Source: Candidatus Zhuqueibacterota bacterium
Lineage (GTDB): Bacteria; Zhuqueibacterota; Zhuqueibacteria; Residuimicrobiales; Krinioviventaceae
Assembly: GCA_016928775.1 (NCBI GenBank)
Contig: JAFGKD010000038.1
Location: forward strand, 16,295-80,294
Reading direction: 5' to 3'
DNA: 64,000 bases
The notes beneath the pieces are model-generated. The model made no database searches and was not told the DNA's origin. It saw nothing but the letters and a program-made list of their open reading frames with translations. Within the stretch, counting starts at the first letter, position 1. Every line of letters begins with the position of its first letter. Shown piece by piece: positions 18,886 to 27,700 of this stretch. A program made the translations under genes and the position numbers.

Positions 18886-19134
18886 GATTAAACCTCCTGG
18901 TTAGTTGCGGAGACGCCAGTTAGCTGAATGAATTGGTCATAGCGCATGACCAAACAAGTTCTGTAAAGTTGCCCTGAATTTTTGAGACAAATAAATGTTA
19001 TGCGTATGCCAAAGCCTGACTATTGTTTGGAAGTTTGACAGAAAATTGAGGGCTAGAGCATGCAGTGTGGAAGTAACATTAGCAAATATTGCCGAGAAAG
19101 GCAAGAGGAAAAAGACGAGAGTAATAAATCTTGC
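18886..19134. other. Intergenic region between divergent GH125 and lexA
   Basis: The divergent gap of 318 bases between the two start codons contains the GH125 Shine-Dalgarno and operator candidate on one side and the lexA promoter on the other. I see no gene in it and no repeat beyond those listed. Confidence 0.6.
18933..18953. promoter_or_regulatory. Candidate operator upstream of the GH125 gene
   Basis: A perfect 8-bp inverted repeat, TTGGTCAT and ATGACCAA, separated by five bases, 48 bases before the GH125 start. The form fits a dimeric repressor such as GntR or LacI type; which regulator binds is unknown. Confidence 0.45.
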
Positions 19135-19163
19135 TTGACATTCTGACCAGGATTGCGTAAAAT
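19135..19163 (+). promoter_or_regulatory. Sigma-70-type promoter of lexA
   Basis: TTGACA at 19135-19140 and TAAAAT at 19158-19163 with a 17-base spacer, pointing to lexA whose ATG is at 19204. Confidence 0.75.
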
Positions 19164-19165
19164 AT

Positions 19166-19185
19166 AGGTGACAGGATATTCACCT
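19166..19185. promoter_or_regulatory. Candidate LexA operator overlapping the lexA transcription start
   Basis: Inverted repeat AGGTGA at 19166-19171 and TCACCT at 19180-19185 with an 8-base centre, lying where transcription from the adjacent promoter would begin. LexA genes are normally autorepressed, so this is the natural candidate for the local SOS box. It is neither the E. coli (CTGT-N8-ACAG) nor the Bacillus type. Confidence 0.5.
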
Positions 19186-19203
19186 TTATGATGTGGAGGG
19201 ATT

Positions 19204-19824
19204 ATGGAGAAATTAACCAAACGTCAGCGCCAAGTGTTCGAGATCATTATTGGTATGATCAAGGAAAAAGAGTATCCACCGACGCTAAAAGAGTTAGCCG
19301 ATTCACTTGGGGCGGCGTCGCGCAATACGGCTGTCAAACATCTCACAGTGCTCGATCGCAAAGGTTACATTCAGTGGGAAAAGAATAAAGCGCGCAGCAT
19401 CCGCATTCTTGAACCGCTGGGACTGTTGGACAGCGAAGCTGAACAAAGCCTGCCGCTTGTCGGCGCGGTCACTGCCGGTACACCCATGTTGGCGGAAGAA
19501 AATATTGAACGCTACATGCCGGTGCCCAAAATGCTCATCCGTTCAAATGACAAGCATTTTTTGCTGCGCGTGCAGGGCGAAAGCATGAAAAATGCCGGTA
19601 TACTGGACAATGACCTCGTAGTGGTGCGATCGCAAAATTCGGCCAATACAGGCGATATTGTTGTTGCATTGATGCAAGACAGCGCCACGGTGAAACGATT
19701 GGCGCACAAAAATGGCAGCCGCTATTTGAAAGCCGAAAATCCGGATTTTCCGGATATCTATCCGGAAGGGGAGTGGTCGATTCAGGGCAAAGTGGTGTCG
19801 CTGGTGCGAGAGACGGTCGATTAA
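19204..19824 (+). CDS. lexA: LexA SOS repressor
   Basis: The 206-aa product starts at ATG 19204 with GGAGGG upstream. The N-terminal winged helix (LTKRQRQVFEIIIGMIKE, YPPTLKELADSLG) is followed by the S24 autoprotease domain. All landmarks are present: the self-cleavage Ala91-Gly92 in AVTAGTP, Ser127 in GESMKN and Lys164 in ATVKRL. LexA represses DNA-damage genes and cleaves itself when RecA filaments form. The gene has its own promoter and a probable operator. It is followed 41 bases later by a sulfatase on the same strand, an odd neighbour that may simply be read through. Also in the window are mrfA/mrfB, plausible members of a damage response, though I did not find the same palindrome there. 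Confidence 0.95.
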   Translation: MEKLTKRQRQVFEIIIGMIKEKEYPPTLKELADSLGAASRNTAVKHLTVLDRKGYIQWEKNKARSIRILEPLGLLDSEAEQSLPLVGAVTAGTPMLAEENIERYMPVPKMLIRSNDKHFLLRVQGESMKNAGILDNDLVVVRSQNSANTGDIVVALMQDSATVKRLAHKNGSRYLKAENPDFPDIYPEGEWSIQGKVVSLVRETVD

Positions 19825-19865
19825 ATATCCACACTCACCTCTCATTCCCAGGCTCGGAGTAGAAA

Positions 19866-21263
19866 ATGAAAACACATCGACCGACACTGTTTATCCTGCT
19901 ATTTGTTGTGAGCTTGCTGCTATTCTGCTCGACTACAAACCAGCAAAAGCCTAATTTTATCATCATTTTTTGTGATGATCTTGGCTACGGTGATCTCGGC
20001 TGTTTTGGCTCGACCCTGCATCGAACGCCCCACATTGACCGCATTGCGCAAAACGGCATGCGCTTGACCAGTTTTTATTCGACCAGCGGTGTCTGCACGC
20101 CGTCTCGTTCCAGCCTGATGACCGGTTGCTATCCGAGACGCGTCAGCATGCACCAGGATCATAACAACTATTGCGTGCTCTTTCCGGTGGGCAAAAAAGG
20201 GCTGCATCCGGATGAAGTCACGATTGCCGAGATTCTCAAAGAAGCTGGCTACGCGACAGCCTGTATCGGCAAATGGCATCTCGGCGACCAATCCGGGTTT
20301 TTGCCGACTCGCCAGGGATTTGACTATTATTACGGCATTCCGTACAGCAATGACATGGGGATAAATCAGGGCGCGAATCCACCCTTGCCGCTGCTTAGAA
20401 ATGAAACGGTGATTGAAGCACCGGTCGAGCAGAGCACAATCACCAAACGTTATACCGAAGAAGCAGTCGCCTTTATCAAAAAGCACAAAGAGTCGCCATT
20501 CTTCCTCTATCTGCCGCACACGATGCCGCACAATCCGGTGCACGCGAGTGATGCTTTCCGAGGTCGCTCGGCCAATGACGGCTATGGCGACGCGGTGGAA
20601 GAGATCGATTGGTCGACGGGTGAAATTATCGCGACGTTAAAAGAGCTGGGACTTGAAGAAAAGACGCTCATGCTCTTCACCTCGGATAACGGCGCGGCGC
20701 AGCGATGGGGTGGGAGTAATGGCATTCTACGCGGCTGGAAGGGTAGTGTGTGGGAAGGTGGGCAACGCGTGCCCTGTGTTGTCCAGTGGCCTGGACATAT
20801 TCCGGCGTCAGTGGAGCGCGCTACGATGACATGCACCATGGACCTGTTGCCGACTTTGGCGCGATTGGCTGGCGTTTCGTTGCCCAATCGGCGTATTGAT
20901 GGCAAAGATATCACGCCTGTTTTGCTGGGCGAGAGCACCGAATCGCCGCATGATGTCTTTTATTTCTATCAAATGGGGCAGTTGCAGGCGGTGCGCTCGG
21001 GACCGTGGAAGCTGCATCTACCGCTCGCCGACAAACTGCGCAACTGGGGACCGAGCGAAGGCCCGCAAGCAGCACAGCTCTATCATCTCGAAAATGACTG
21101 CACCGAGTCGCACGACCTGGCTGCTGAACACCCGGCTATTGTCGAACAATTATTGGATTTGGCGCACTCCGCTCGCCAGGATTTAGGCGATCTGGACAAA
21201 CCGGGTGCGCATCAACGTGCAGCCGAATGGGTGGAGCATCCGCAGCCGTTGCGACTCAAGTAG
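19866..21263 (+). CDS. Arylsulfatase-type sulfatase, lipoprotein
   Basis: A 465-aa protein from ATG 19866. The signal ends in SLLLFC (lipid Cys21). The mature part starts with the metal-binding NFIIIFCDDLGYGDLG and contains the Cys-type formylglycine motif CTPSR (Cys77), followed by SSLMTGCYPRR, IGKWHLGD and a LFTSDNGA block, all standard for the sulfatase family (S1). Activity needs a formylglycine-generating enzyme, which is not in this window. It removes sulfate esters, most likely from sulfated sugars in view of the fucosidases and hexosaminidase nearby. The C-terminus overlaps the convergent gene at 21256-21699 by eight bases. The S1 subfamily and true substrate cannot be read from the sequence. 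Confidence 0.93.
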   Translation: MKTHRPTLFILLFVVSLLLFCSTTNQQKPNFIIIFCDDLGYGDLGCFGSTLHRTPHIDRIAQNGMRLTSFYSTSGVCTPSRSSLMTGCYPRRVSMHQDHNNYCVLFPVGKKGLHPDEVTIAEILKEAGYATACIGKWHLGDQSGFLPTRQGFDYYYGIPYSNDMGINQGANPPLPLLRNETVIEAPVEQSTITKRYTEEAVAFIKKHKESPFFLYLPHTMPHNPVHASDAFRGRSANDGYGDAVEEIDWSTGEIIATLKELGLEEKTLMLFTSDNGAAQRWGGSNGILRGWKGSVWEGGQRVPCVVQWPGHIPASVERATMTCTMDLLPTLARLAGVSLPNRRIDGKDITPVLLGESTESPHDVFYFYQMGQLQAVRSGPWKLHLPLADKLRNWGPSEGPQAAQLYHLENDCTESHDLAAEHPAIVEQLLDLAHSARQDLGDLDKPGAHQRAAEWVEHPQPLRLK

Positions 21264-21699
21264 CAACAGCGCTGCGCTGCCGTTGTGCCGGCACGCTCTG
21301 TTGTAGCGATATGAGCTTAAATTCGACCCGGCCGCGGTCATAGTCCATGTGATAAAAGCCGGTGATAGTCTCGCCGCGCACGTTGAGGCTCCACTCCACC
21401 GGCAATCCGCGCGAATCCATTGTATAGCCGCTGAAATGGCGCGCCCTTTTTTGCGCAATGCGGTCGTGCAGGGTGATCCACTGGTCGTGAAAGTAGAACA
21501 AAAACGACGCATCAAAGTGATCCGGATGTTCATGTATGACCAGGACCGACGAAACCTTGAACAGCTCCGGGTAAATTTCCGAAATCGTTCTACCGCTGTA
21601 AATCCATACTTTTTTCGCAAACATGTGATTGTCCTCATAGTTGCCCAACAATTGATGCCTATAATCACTGTTTGTGTCCCACATTCGCACAATAGGCAT
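21256..21699 (-). CDS. Hypothetical protein of 147 aa
   Basis: A minus-strand frame with protein-like composition (MPIVRMWDTNSDYRHQLLGN ... GRTISEIYPELFKVSSVLVIHEH ... VEWSLNVRGETITGFYHMDYDRGRVEFKL). I chose ATG 21699; a TTG at 21717 would add six residues. There is no signal peptide or membrane segment. It looks like a small soluble alpha/beta protein rich in aromatic and charged residues; no known family is recognised. It converges on the sulfatase and overlaps its last eight bases. A competing frame at 21183-21692 is rich in Arg, Cys and Trp and looks like a shadow. Confidence 0.55.
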   Translation of the reverse strand: MPIVRMWDTNSDYRHQLLGNYEDNHMFAKKVWIYSGRTISEIYPELFKVSSVLVIHEHPDHFDASFLFYFHDQWITLHDRIAQKRARHFSGYTMDSRGLPVEWSLNVRGETITGFYHMDYDRGRVEFKLISLQQSVPAQRQRSAVAT

Positions 21700-21855
21700 A
21701 TAATTTCTCAAAGTCAAATGAAATAATTTGCGGATCGTTTGGAGCGAGTCTTTTTATGGGGTGGGAGTTGCCAAGATTGTGCCAGGCGGGACAGGAGGGC
21801 GGTAAAGCTTAACAAGTTTTAGCCTCTAATCCCAAATCTTTCTTTAAGAAAAGCC

Positions 21856-21925
21856 GAAAAATCAGTGCTCATCCGTGTGCATTGTGGCTGACAATAATCC
21901 CTGAAAAAAACACGAAAAATATTCG
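21856..21925. repeat. Decayed intergenic repeat
   Basis: Within the 288-base gap before the kinase gene lies AGTGCTCATCCGTGTGCATT, then GTGGCTGACAATAATCCCTG and AAACACGAAAAATATTCGT. This wording (TCATCCGTG..GTGGCTG..ACACGAA) belongs to a class of short repeats found between genes in many environmental bacteria. The rest of the gap holds nothing I can name. Confidence 0.35.
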
Positions 21926-21987
21926 TATCCTGCGAACAAAAACATCTTTTGTGCAAGAGCAGGATGCCGAACGACCGGCGCATTTTC

Positions 21988-24633
21988 TCAGACATTTGGC
22001 GGTGGGTTCACCTGCTCCAAAAGTCGCTTTTTGCGCTCCTGCACTTGTACGAGCAGCGGGATACCGGGATCAGCATCTCGCCAATAGAGTAAAAAACGAT
22101 CGCACCAGGACAGGGCGTTTTCAAGTTCGCCCATTTTTTCGTAAATCTCTGACAACAATGCAATTGCTTGACAATACACTATTACCGATGCTATGAGAAA
22201 ATGCCTTGTCTGCAGAGCAGTTTGACAATAGACAATCGCTTTGTCATATTGATGTTGCTCATAGTAAAGTCGAGCCAGATAATAATTTGATTCGAGTTTC
22301 TCTCCCCAAAATGGCTTCGTTGCAGTCTTTATATCCTGCAGCAGCAGCTTTTCCGCTTCAAGCTTTTCCCCTTTTGCTAATGCGATTTGTGCCTGATAGC
22401 CTAAATGAATTTTTTGTTTGACCACTTTATTGTGTAAGTTGAGGTAATACTGCGCTTCGTCAAAATTCTGGCGAGACAGTGCCCATTGGAATGCTACGTA
22501 ATAGCCCCATGAGCGCAGGCGATCCTTTTCCACGAGTTTCGCAGAGGAATCCAAAATTGTCTTCACCTCTATTTGCGCCAATTGGCTTTGTCCCATCGCA
22601 AGATAGATTTCGAATATACTTTTCGAATTGCCGAGAAAATTCCCTAGCGCGCCTCTTTCTGCAGCAAGCTTTTTTGCTTTTTGCAAATGTGCCAGGGCAT
22701 CCACGTATCGTCCGCTAAAGAGCATAAGCTTGGCATAGGCAACGTAAATAGTCTCTCGTTCCTGATTTTTCAAAGGCAATTTCAACGCACTTTTTATTGT
22801 ATTCTCAGCCTCAGTAAGCCGGCCTTGCAGGGCATAAGCTTCGAGCAGAATTCGCGAAACATCTTTATTGCTCGGGTCCAGCTCAAGCGATTTTTCCAGA
22901 TGCAGGATAGCCTCTTCGGATTGAGCGAGAAGATGGCAATGTTTTCCCACCTGTTCGTGCGCGCCGGCGGCGCCGGCCAAATTGCCGCTGTCGAGTATGA
23001 GCTGCAGATATTTTCGCGAATAGGTGACGGCATTGTTCAGATCACCTTTGTTCTCAAACATATCGGCGATATTTCCGTGTGCCGCAATATGTGTGGAATC
23101 AATTTCAATCACTTTGCGCGTATACTGAATAGCTTTGTCAAAATCTTCCAATTCTTCGCACGCTAATGCAGCACCGAGATAGCCGTCAATGACCTCGGGA
23201 TAATCGACGACCAGCTCGTCAAATGATTGCAGCATTTTTGTATAATCGGCATCAAAGTAGGCTGTAAAGCCGCTGACCAGCAGCTTTTCCCAGCCCTTGA
23301 GTCGTGACTGCTGTTGTGCCGCCGCCAGGAAGCATTTTTGAGCATCGCCCCCGCGAGCGCGCCAATGCAGCAAGACACCGAGCAGGCATTGCGCATAGGC
23401 AAAAGTACTATCCGCTTCAACCGCCATTTGCAGACGTTGAATCGCCCCGGAACCGTCATAGCGCCACCACGCCTCGCGTCCTTGAAGAAAATAGTGAAAA
23501 GCCTGCAGCGAGGTTGTAGTAACGGGGGGCGAATCGATCGGAACCGTCGAAAATTCGGAGCGGCTAAAGTAGCGCAGCCATTGTCGGCTGCTGGTTATTC
23601 CTGCTGTTATCAAAAGGAGAAGCACCAGCGGCAGAATCACCGCCAGGACAATCCGTCGATGTTTACGAGGCACCTTTTGCTCATCCGGGGCGAGGTGACC
23701 GCGCTTATGCACGCTCTTTTTTAGAGCATCGATGTCGCGCGCCAACTCATTGACGGATTGGTACCTTTGCGCCGGCGAATTCCTCAAACAGGACTTTACA
23801 ATCGGCTGCCATTTGTGCGGTAATGTCGCCAGATTTGTTGCGATATGGTCGTAATCTGCGCCGGCAATTTTCTCCAGCACCTCAACCTGACTGTCGCCGC
23901 GAAACGGCTTTTTGCCGGTGAGCAGCTCGACCATCAGCACGCCGAGCGACCAGATATCGGATCGAAAATCAATTGTCTCTCGCTTCACCTGTTCTGGCGA
24001 CATGTAGGCGGCAGTTCCCATGATATTTGAAAAGGTAGTGGTCACGAGGTCCGGTTTGAAAGCGGGTGTATCGTGCTCTTTGCCTTTTGCGCTAACATCC
24101 TTAAAATCGACATTATACTCGGCCGTTTCCGAGGCCAGTCGTGCCAGGCCAAAGTCGGTGATCTTGACAAGCTGCGGTTCCCGACAGATCATGATATTGT
24201 CCGGCTTGATATCAAGATGCACGATGCCGGCGGCATGCGCGACGCCCAGGGCGCTGCAGACTTGCTCCATGATCCATATCACATCCCAGTCTTTGAATAA
24301 TCCGTGCAGCTCCAACAACTGTCGCACGGTCAGTCCCTCGATATATTCCATAGCAATAAATCGGTGTGAGTTTACTTTATCGATTTCATAGATGGTACAG
24401 ATATTGGGGTGATTGATGGTCGAAGCCGCGACCGCTTCGATTTGAAAACGTTTTAAAGCTTTTTGATCCTGAATGAGTGCGGGGGAGAGGAGTTTTATGG
24501 CGACGTGACGTTGTAAGCGGACATCAACGGCTTTGTAGACGCAGCCCATACCGCCTTCGCCAATTTTGGCCAGGATGCTAAAATGGGAAAGTTGCGAATG
24601 AACAAGCGGATCGTTGTGTGATTTTGTCTCCAT
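21988..24633 (-). CDS. Ser/Thr protein kinase with membrane segment and TPR C-terminus
   Basis: The 881-aa protein has an N-terminal PknB-type kinase domain (about residues 18-305): Gly loop GEGGMG (25-30), ATP-anchoring Lys47, helix-C Glu66, catalytic loop HLDIKPDN with Asp141, DFG at 160-162 and APE-like SPE. The catalytic loop has Leu in place of the usual Arg (HLD rather than HRD), so it is a non-RD kinase. A single transmembrane stretch lies at about 330-350 (IVLAVILPLVLLLLITAGI). The remaining 500 residues form tetratricopeptide repeats and would lie outside the cytoplasm. It probably links signals sensed by the TPR part to phosphorylation in the cytoplasm. It lies behind the beta-helix gene, separated by a strong terminator, so it is transcribed on its own. 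Confidence 0.9.
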   Translation of the reverse strand: METKSHNDPLVHSQLSHFSILAKIGEGGMGCVYKAVDVRLQRHVAIKLLSPALIQDQKALKRFQIEAVAASTINHPNICTIYEIDKVNSHRFIAMEYIEGLTVRQLLELHGLFKDWDVIWIMEQVCSALGVAHAAGIVHLDIKPDNIMICREPQLVKITDFGLARLASETAEYNVDFKDVSAKGKEHDTPAFKPDLVTTTFSNIMGTAAYMSPEQVKRETIDFRSDIWSLGVLMVELLTGKKPFRGDSQVEVLEKIAGADYDHIATNLATLPHKWQPIVKSCLRNSPAQRYQSVNELARDIDALKKSVHKRGHLAPDEQKVPRKHRRIVLAVILPLVLLLLITAGITSSRQWLRYFSRSEFSTVPIDSPPVTTTSLQAFHYFLQGREAWWRYDGSGAIQRLQMAVEADSTFAYAQCLLGVLLHWRARGGDAQKCFLAAAQQQSRLKGWEKLLVSGFTAYFDADYTKMLQSFDELVVDYPEVIDGYLGAALACEELEDFDKAIQYTRKVIEIDSTHIAAHGNIADMFENKGDLNNAVTYSRKYLQLILDSGNLAGAAGAHEQVGKHCHLLAQSEEAILHLEKSLELDPSNKDVSRILLEAYALQGRLTEAENTIKSALKLPLKNQERETIYVAYAKLMLFSGRYVDALAHLQKAKKLAAERGALGNFLGNSKSIFEIYLAMGQSQLAQIEVKTILDSSAKLVEKDRLRSWGYYVAFQWALSRQNFDEAQYYLNLHNKVVKQKIHLGYQAQIALAKGEKLEAEKLLLQDIKTATKPFWGEKLESNYYLARLYYEQHQYDKAIVYCQTALQTRHFLIASVIVYCQAIALLSEIYEKMGELENALSWCDRFLLYWRDADPGIPLLVQVQERKKRLLEQVNPPPNV

Positions 24634-24703
24634 ACGTTACATTTTTAACTTTCACCCCTCTATGCATTTGTAAATATTGTATGAAAAATATTCCTAAATG
24701 CAA

Positions 24704-24737
24704 ACAAAAAACGCGATATTTATTGATAAATATCGCG
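24704..24737 (-). terminator. Intrinsic terminator of the beta-helix gene
   Basis: A perfect 11-bp stem (CGCGATATTTA at 24712-24722 and its complement at 24727-24737) with a 4-base loop. It is followed on the minus strand by a run of six T, 32 bases after the stop of the beta-helix gene. Confidence 0.85.
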
Positions 24738-24769
24738 CATCGTTTGGGAAAGTCCGTTGCAGGTTTTTG

Positions 24770-27700
24770 CTATTTGACTAATAAAAAAGATTTAACATCC
24801 GAAAAATCGTTTGCCTTCAATCTATAATAATAGACGCCACTGGGAAACGCTGAAGCATCCCAGGTATATTTATAATGACCAGGATGCTTTTGTTCAGCCA
24901 CCAGTACCTTGACTTTTTGCCCCAGAATATTATAAACCTCCAGCTCGACAAAGGCAGGAGAGGGGATGGTGTATTCGATTGTTGTTGTTGGATTAAAGGG
25001 ATTCGGATAGTTTTGTCGCAGATCAAAGACTGTGGGCAAATCATTATTAATCGAGCGGATTAAAACCGGGTGTGCTCTCTCATTCTCATAAGCGCCGATA
25101 TCCGGATGAGTGAGCATGGGATATGGTCTTGTTCGCCCATCAAGATCAAAAGGCGGACAATAATTCCTGTTCCTGTCAATATATATTGAATCTATCCCCG
25201 CACCAATACATGGAGAATCCATTGCCAGATGATAGTCGGCATCTATTGTGTCTTGAAACGATGGATTCAAATCGATGTTTCCGTCCAGCCATTGCAAGCT
25301 GGTTTGTGGCACTTGCATCCCCTCGCTTCCGTGTTTAATCAAATTATGCGACAGGCAAAGTTTCTGATTTTGAGACTTGGTGCTGAATGAAATTTGGTTA
25401 TTTCCTTGATTCCAGAGAATACTGTTAACGAATGTGGCTGTTGAATTATAAAATCGAAAAACCGCATGTGCTGCACCACTTTTTTGCCCGCTTGCCGTGA
25501 CATTGATGAAACGAGCATCTGATTCTGCAAAATGAAAGACGTCATTAAACCTCGTATAATTTTGAGCAAAAAGCACGCTCGCAAAAGTCGGTTGAGAATT
25601 ATCGCAAAGTATACAATAGCCGGGATCTCTGGCTTCATTTGCAGAAATGATGGTATTTATGAACAGCGGCGATGAATTAAAAATAGTCAACGCCGCTCCA
25701 GTTACCGACAAGTCATCCTCGTAATTCTTGTAAATTTTGACATTTTCAAAAACAGGACTGGATTTATAACAATCAACACAACGAAAGGATGCACCGGTTA
25801 AACCAAGCTGTTGAAATGCGGATTTTTGACGATAAGCAAGATGCAGTAAATAAGGTGTGCCCTCTCCATCCAGAATTACAGAATCTCGGTGTGTCCCTCT
25901 CAAAGTTGCGAATGATGGCAAATGAATTGGAAATTTCTCACCCGTTAAAGAAGAACTATAAACGCCTGGCATGGCGTGAATGATGGATTTATTGAGACTG
26001 TCCGCATAAATCTTCATTCCGGCGTATGCTATTGTTTTAAGCGGCGATGTTGGCAAAAGACCGTTATTATTGTCATCTCCATCAGAACTCACATAAAGGT
26101 CAGTTTCCTCTTGTTTTACTTTTTCATTCAGAACATCAAATGTAAAAAGCTGACGCGGCCATACATGGTAATCTGTTGGTCGTTTGACAGTAAAAGTGTC
26201 GAGAACAACATGGAAACTAGTGGAATCGCTAATGCTTATATCGCTGCCCTTACTGCCATAGTTTTTGTAAATGCTATTTCGGTCAATCGGATCAAGATAA
26301 ATATCTGATTCGGCAAGCTCAATTCCTCCTGTGCCCTGCGACGCAAAATTTTCAGCAATAGTCGTCTTTGATAAAGAAAAAAAAGATTCTGTTCCATACA
26401 CGCCACCACCGGTCGATTTTGCACGATTTTGGAAAATTTTGACATTACAAAAGCTTAAATGCGAACGAAAGGCATAAATACCTCCTGCTACATATTTCGC
26501 TGTATTATGTTGAATGAGCACATTGTCCAAATTTCCGACACATCCAATACAATATAATCCCCCAGCACCCCATGTGGATGCACGATTGCTGTCAACCAAC
26601 ACATTTTGCAGGATAAAATTGGAATTTAGACAACGGAGCCCGGCACAGCCAACGCCAAGTGACTCGGTAACTTCGTTTTGGCAAATTCGGACGTTTACAC
26701 ATTCAAATTGCGAGTCGTATGCACCAAGACCTGCCTGCCAAGCTCTCAATCCATTGGTAATTGTCAGATTCTGCAAAGAGATACCAAAATCATTTTGTAA
26801 TAGAACCACTGTTGTTTTATTCTGCGCATCGAGTATAACGCCATCCCGTGATTCGCCTGCAATGATGATGTGATCTGCAGGTTGAATGGGAAATGTCTCT
26901 ATCAATCCGTCGCTCTGGTACGTGCCATTGGCTAAATGGATTGTTGGCGGATTCAAGCTGTCAGGCAATATCTTGACAAGAGCCATATTTATCGTGCGCA
27001 ACGGCTGATCGGCAGTTTGACCACTGTTGCTGTCATTTCCATCTGGAGCGACGAACAACTCTGTATCCACTTGCTCGAGCTTGCCATGGTTTATCGCTAA
27101 ATTGAACGATTTGAGCGGATAGGCATGAATTTCGGTGGGATTTTTTACCGTGAATGTATCGAGCGGAATGGAAATAATTTCAGAATGTTCAAGATATAGG
27201 TCTTTGCCTAAGTTGGCATGGTTGGAATGAATGACACAGCTACTCTCCTCTGCAAAAGTAATCCTGGAATTGACAATGAAAAGGCCACCCCCCTCATTAT
27301 ATTCACCATCATAGCCAACGGCGATATTTCCGACAATAGAGATGTTTTCAAATGTGGGATGCGCACCGTTCAAAGAGAGGCCGGCGCCTCGAGGGCCTTT
27401 ATTATATTTGATACAAACGTCCTTCAAGTGAGGACTGCCATGGTGAATGTAAATGCCCCCAGTGGTATTATTTTGGATCAGCACATTTTCAATGTAAACA
27501 TTCGAGTTGAAGAGAAACGCACCCATTCCAAGGTTGTTTTCAATAAAAAGATTGGAAATATTGATATCTGAATTTTCACATCTCAAAGCTATCTCAGCAC
27601 TTTTCTTTAGAGTCATGTTTTGAATGGTGATGTCCGCGTTATTTTCGATTCTCAATAATCCTGACATCTCTTCAGCATCCAAAATCACACCCTCCTTTGA

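Noticed and set aside
21183..21692. A 169-codon minus-strand frame overlapping the small hypothetical gene
   Set aside because: Its product is rich in Arg, Cys, Trp and Thr without hydrophobic patterning, and it runs 80 bases into the sulfatase. The alternative frame at 21256-21699 is far more protein-like.
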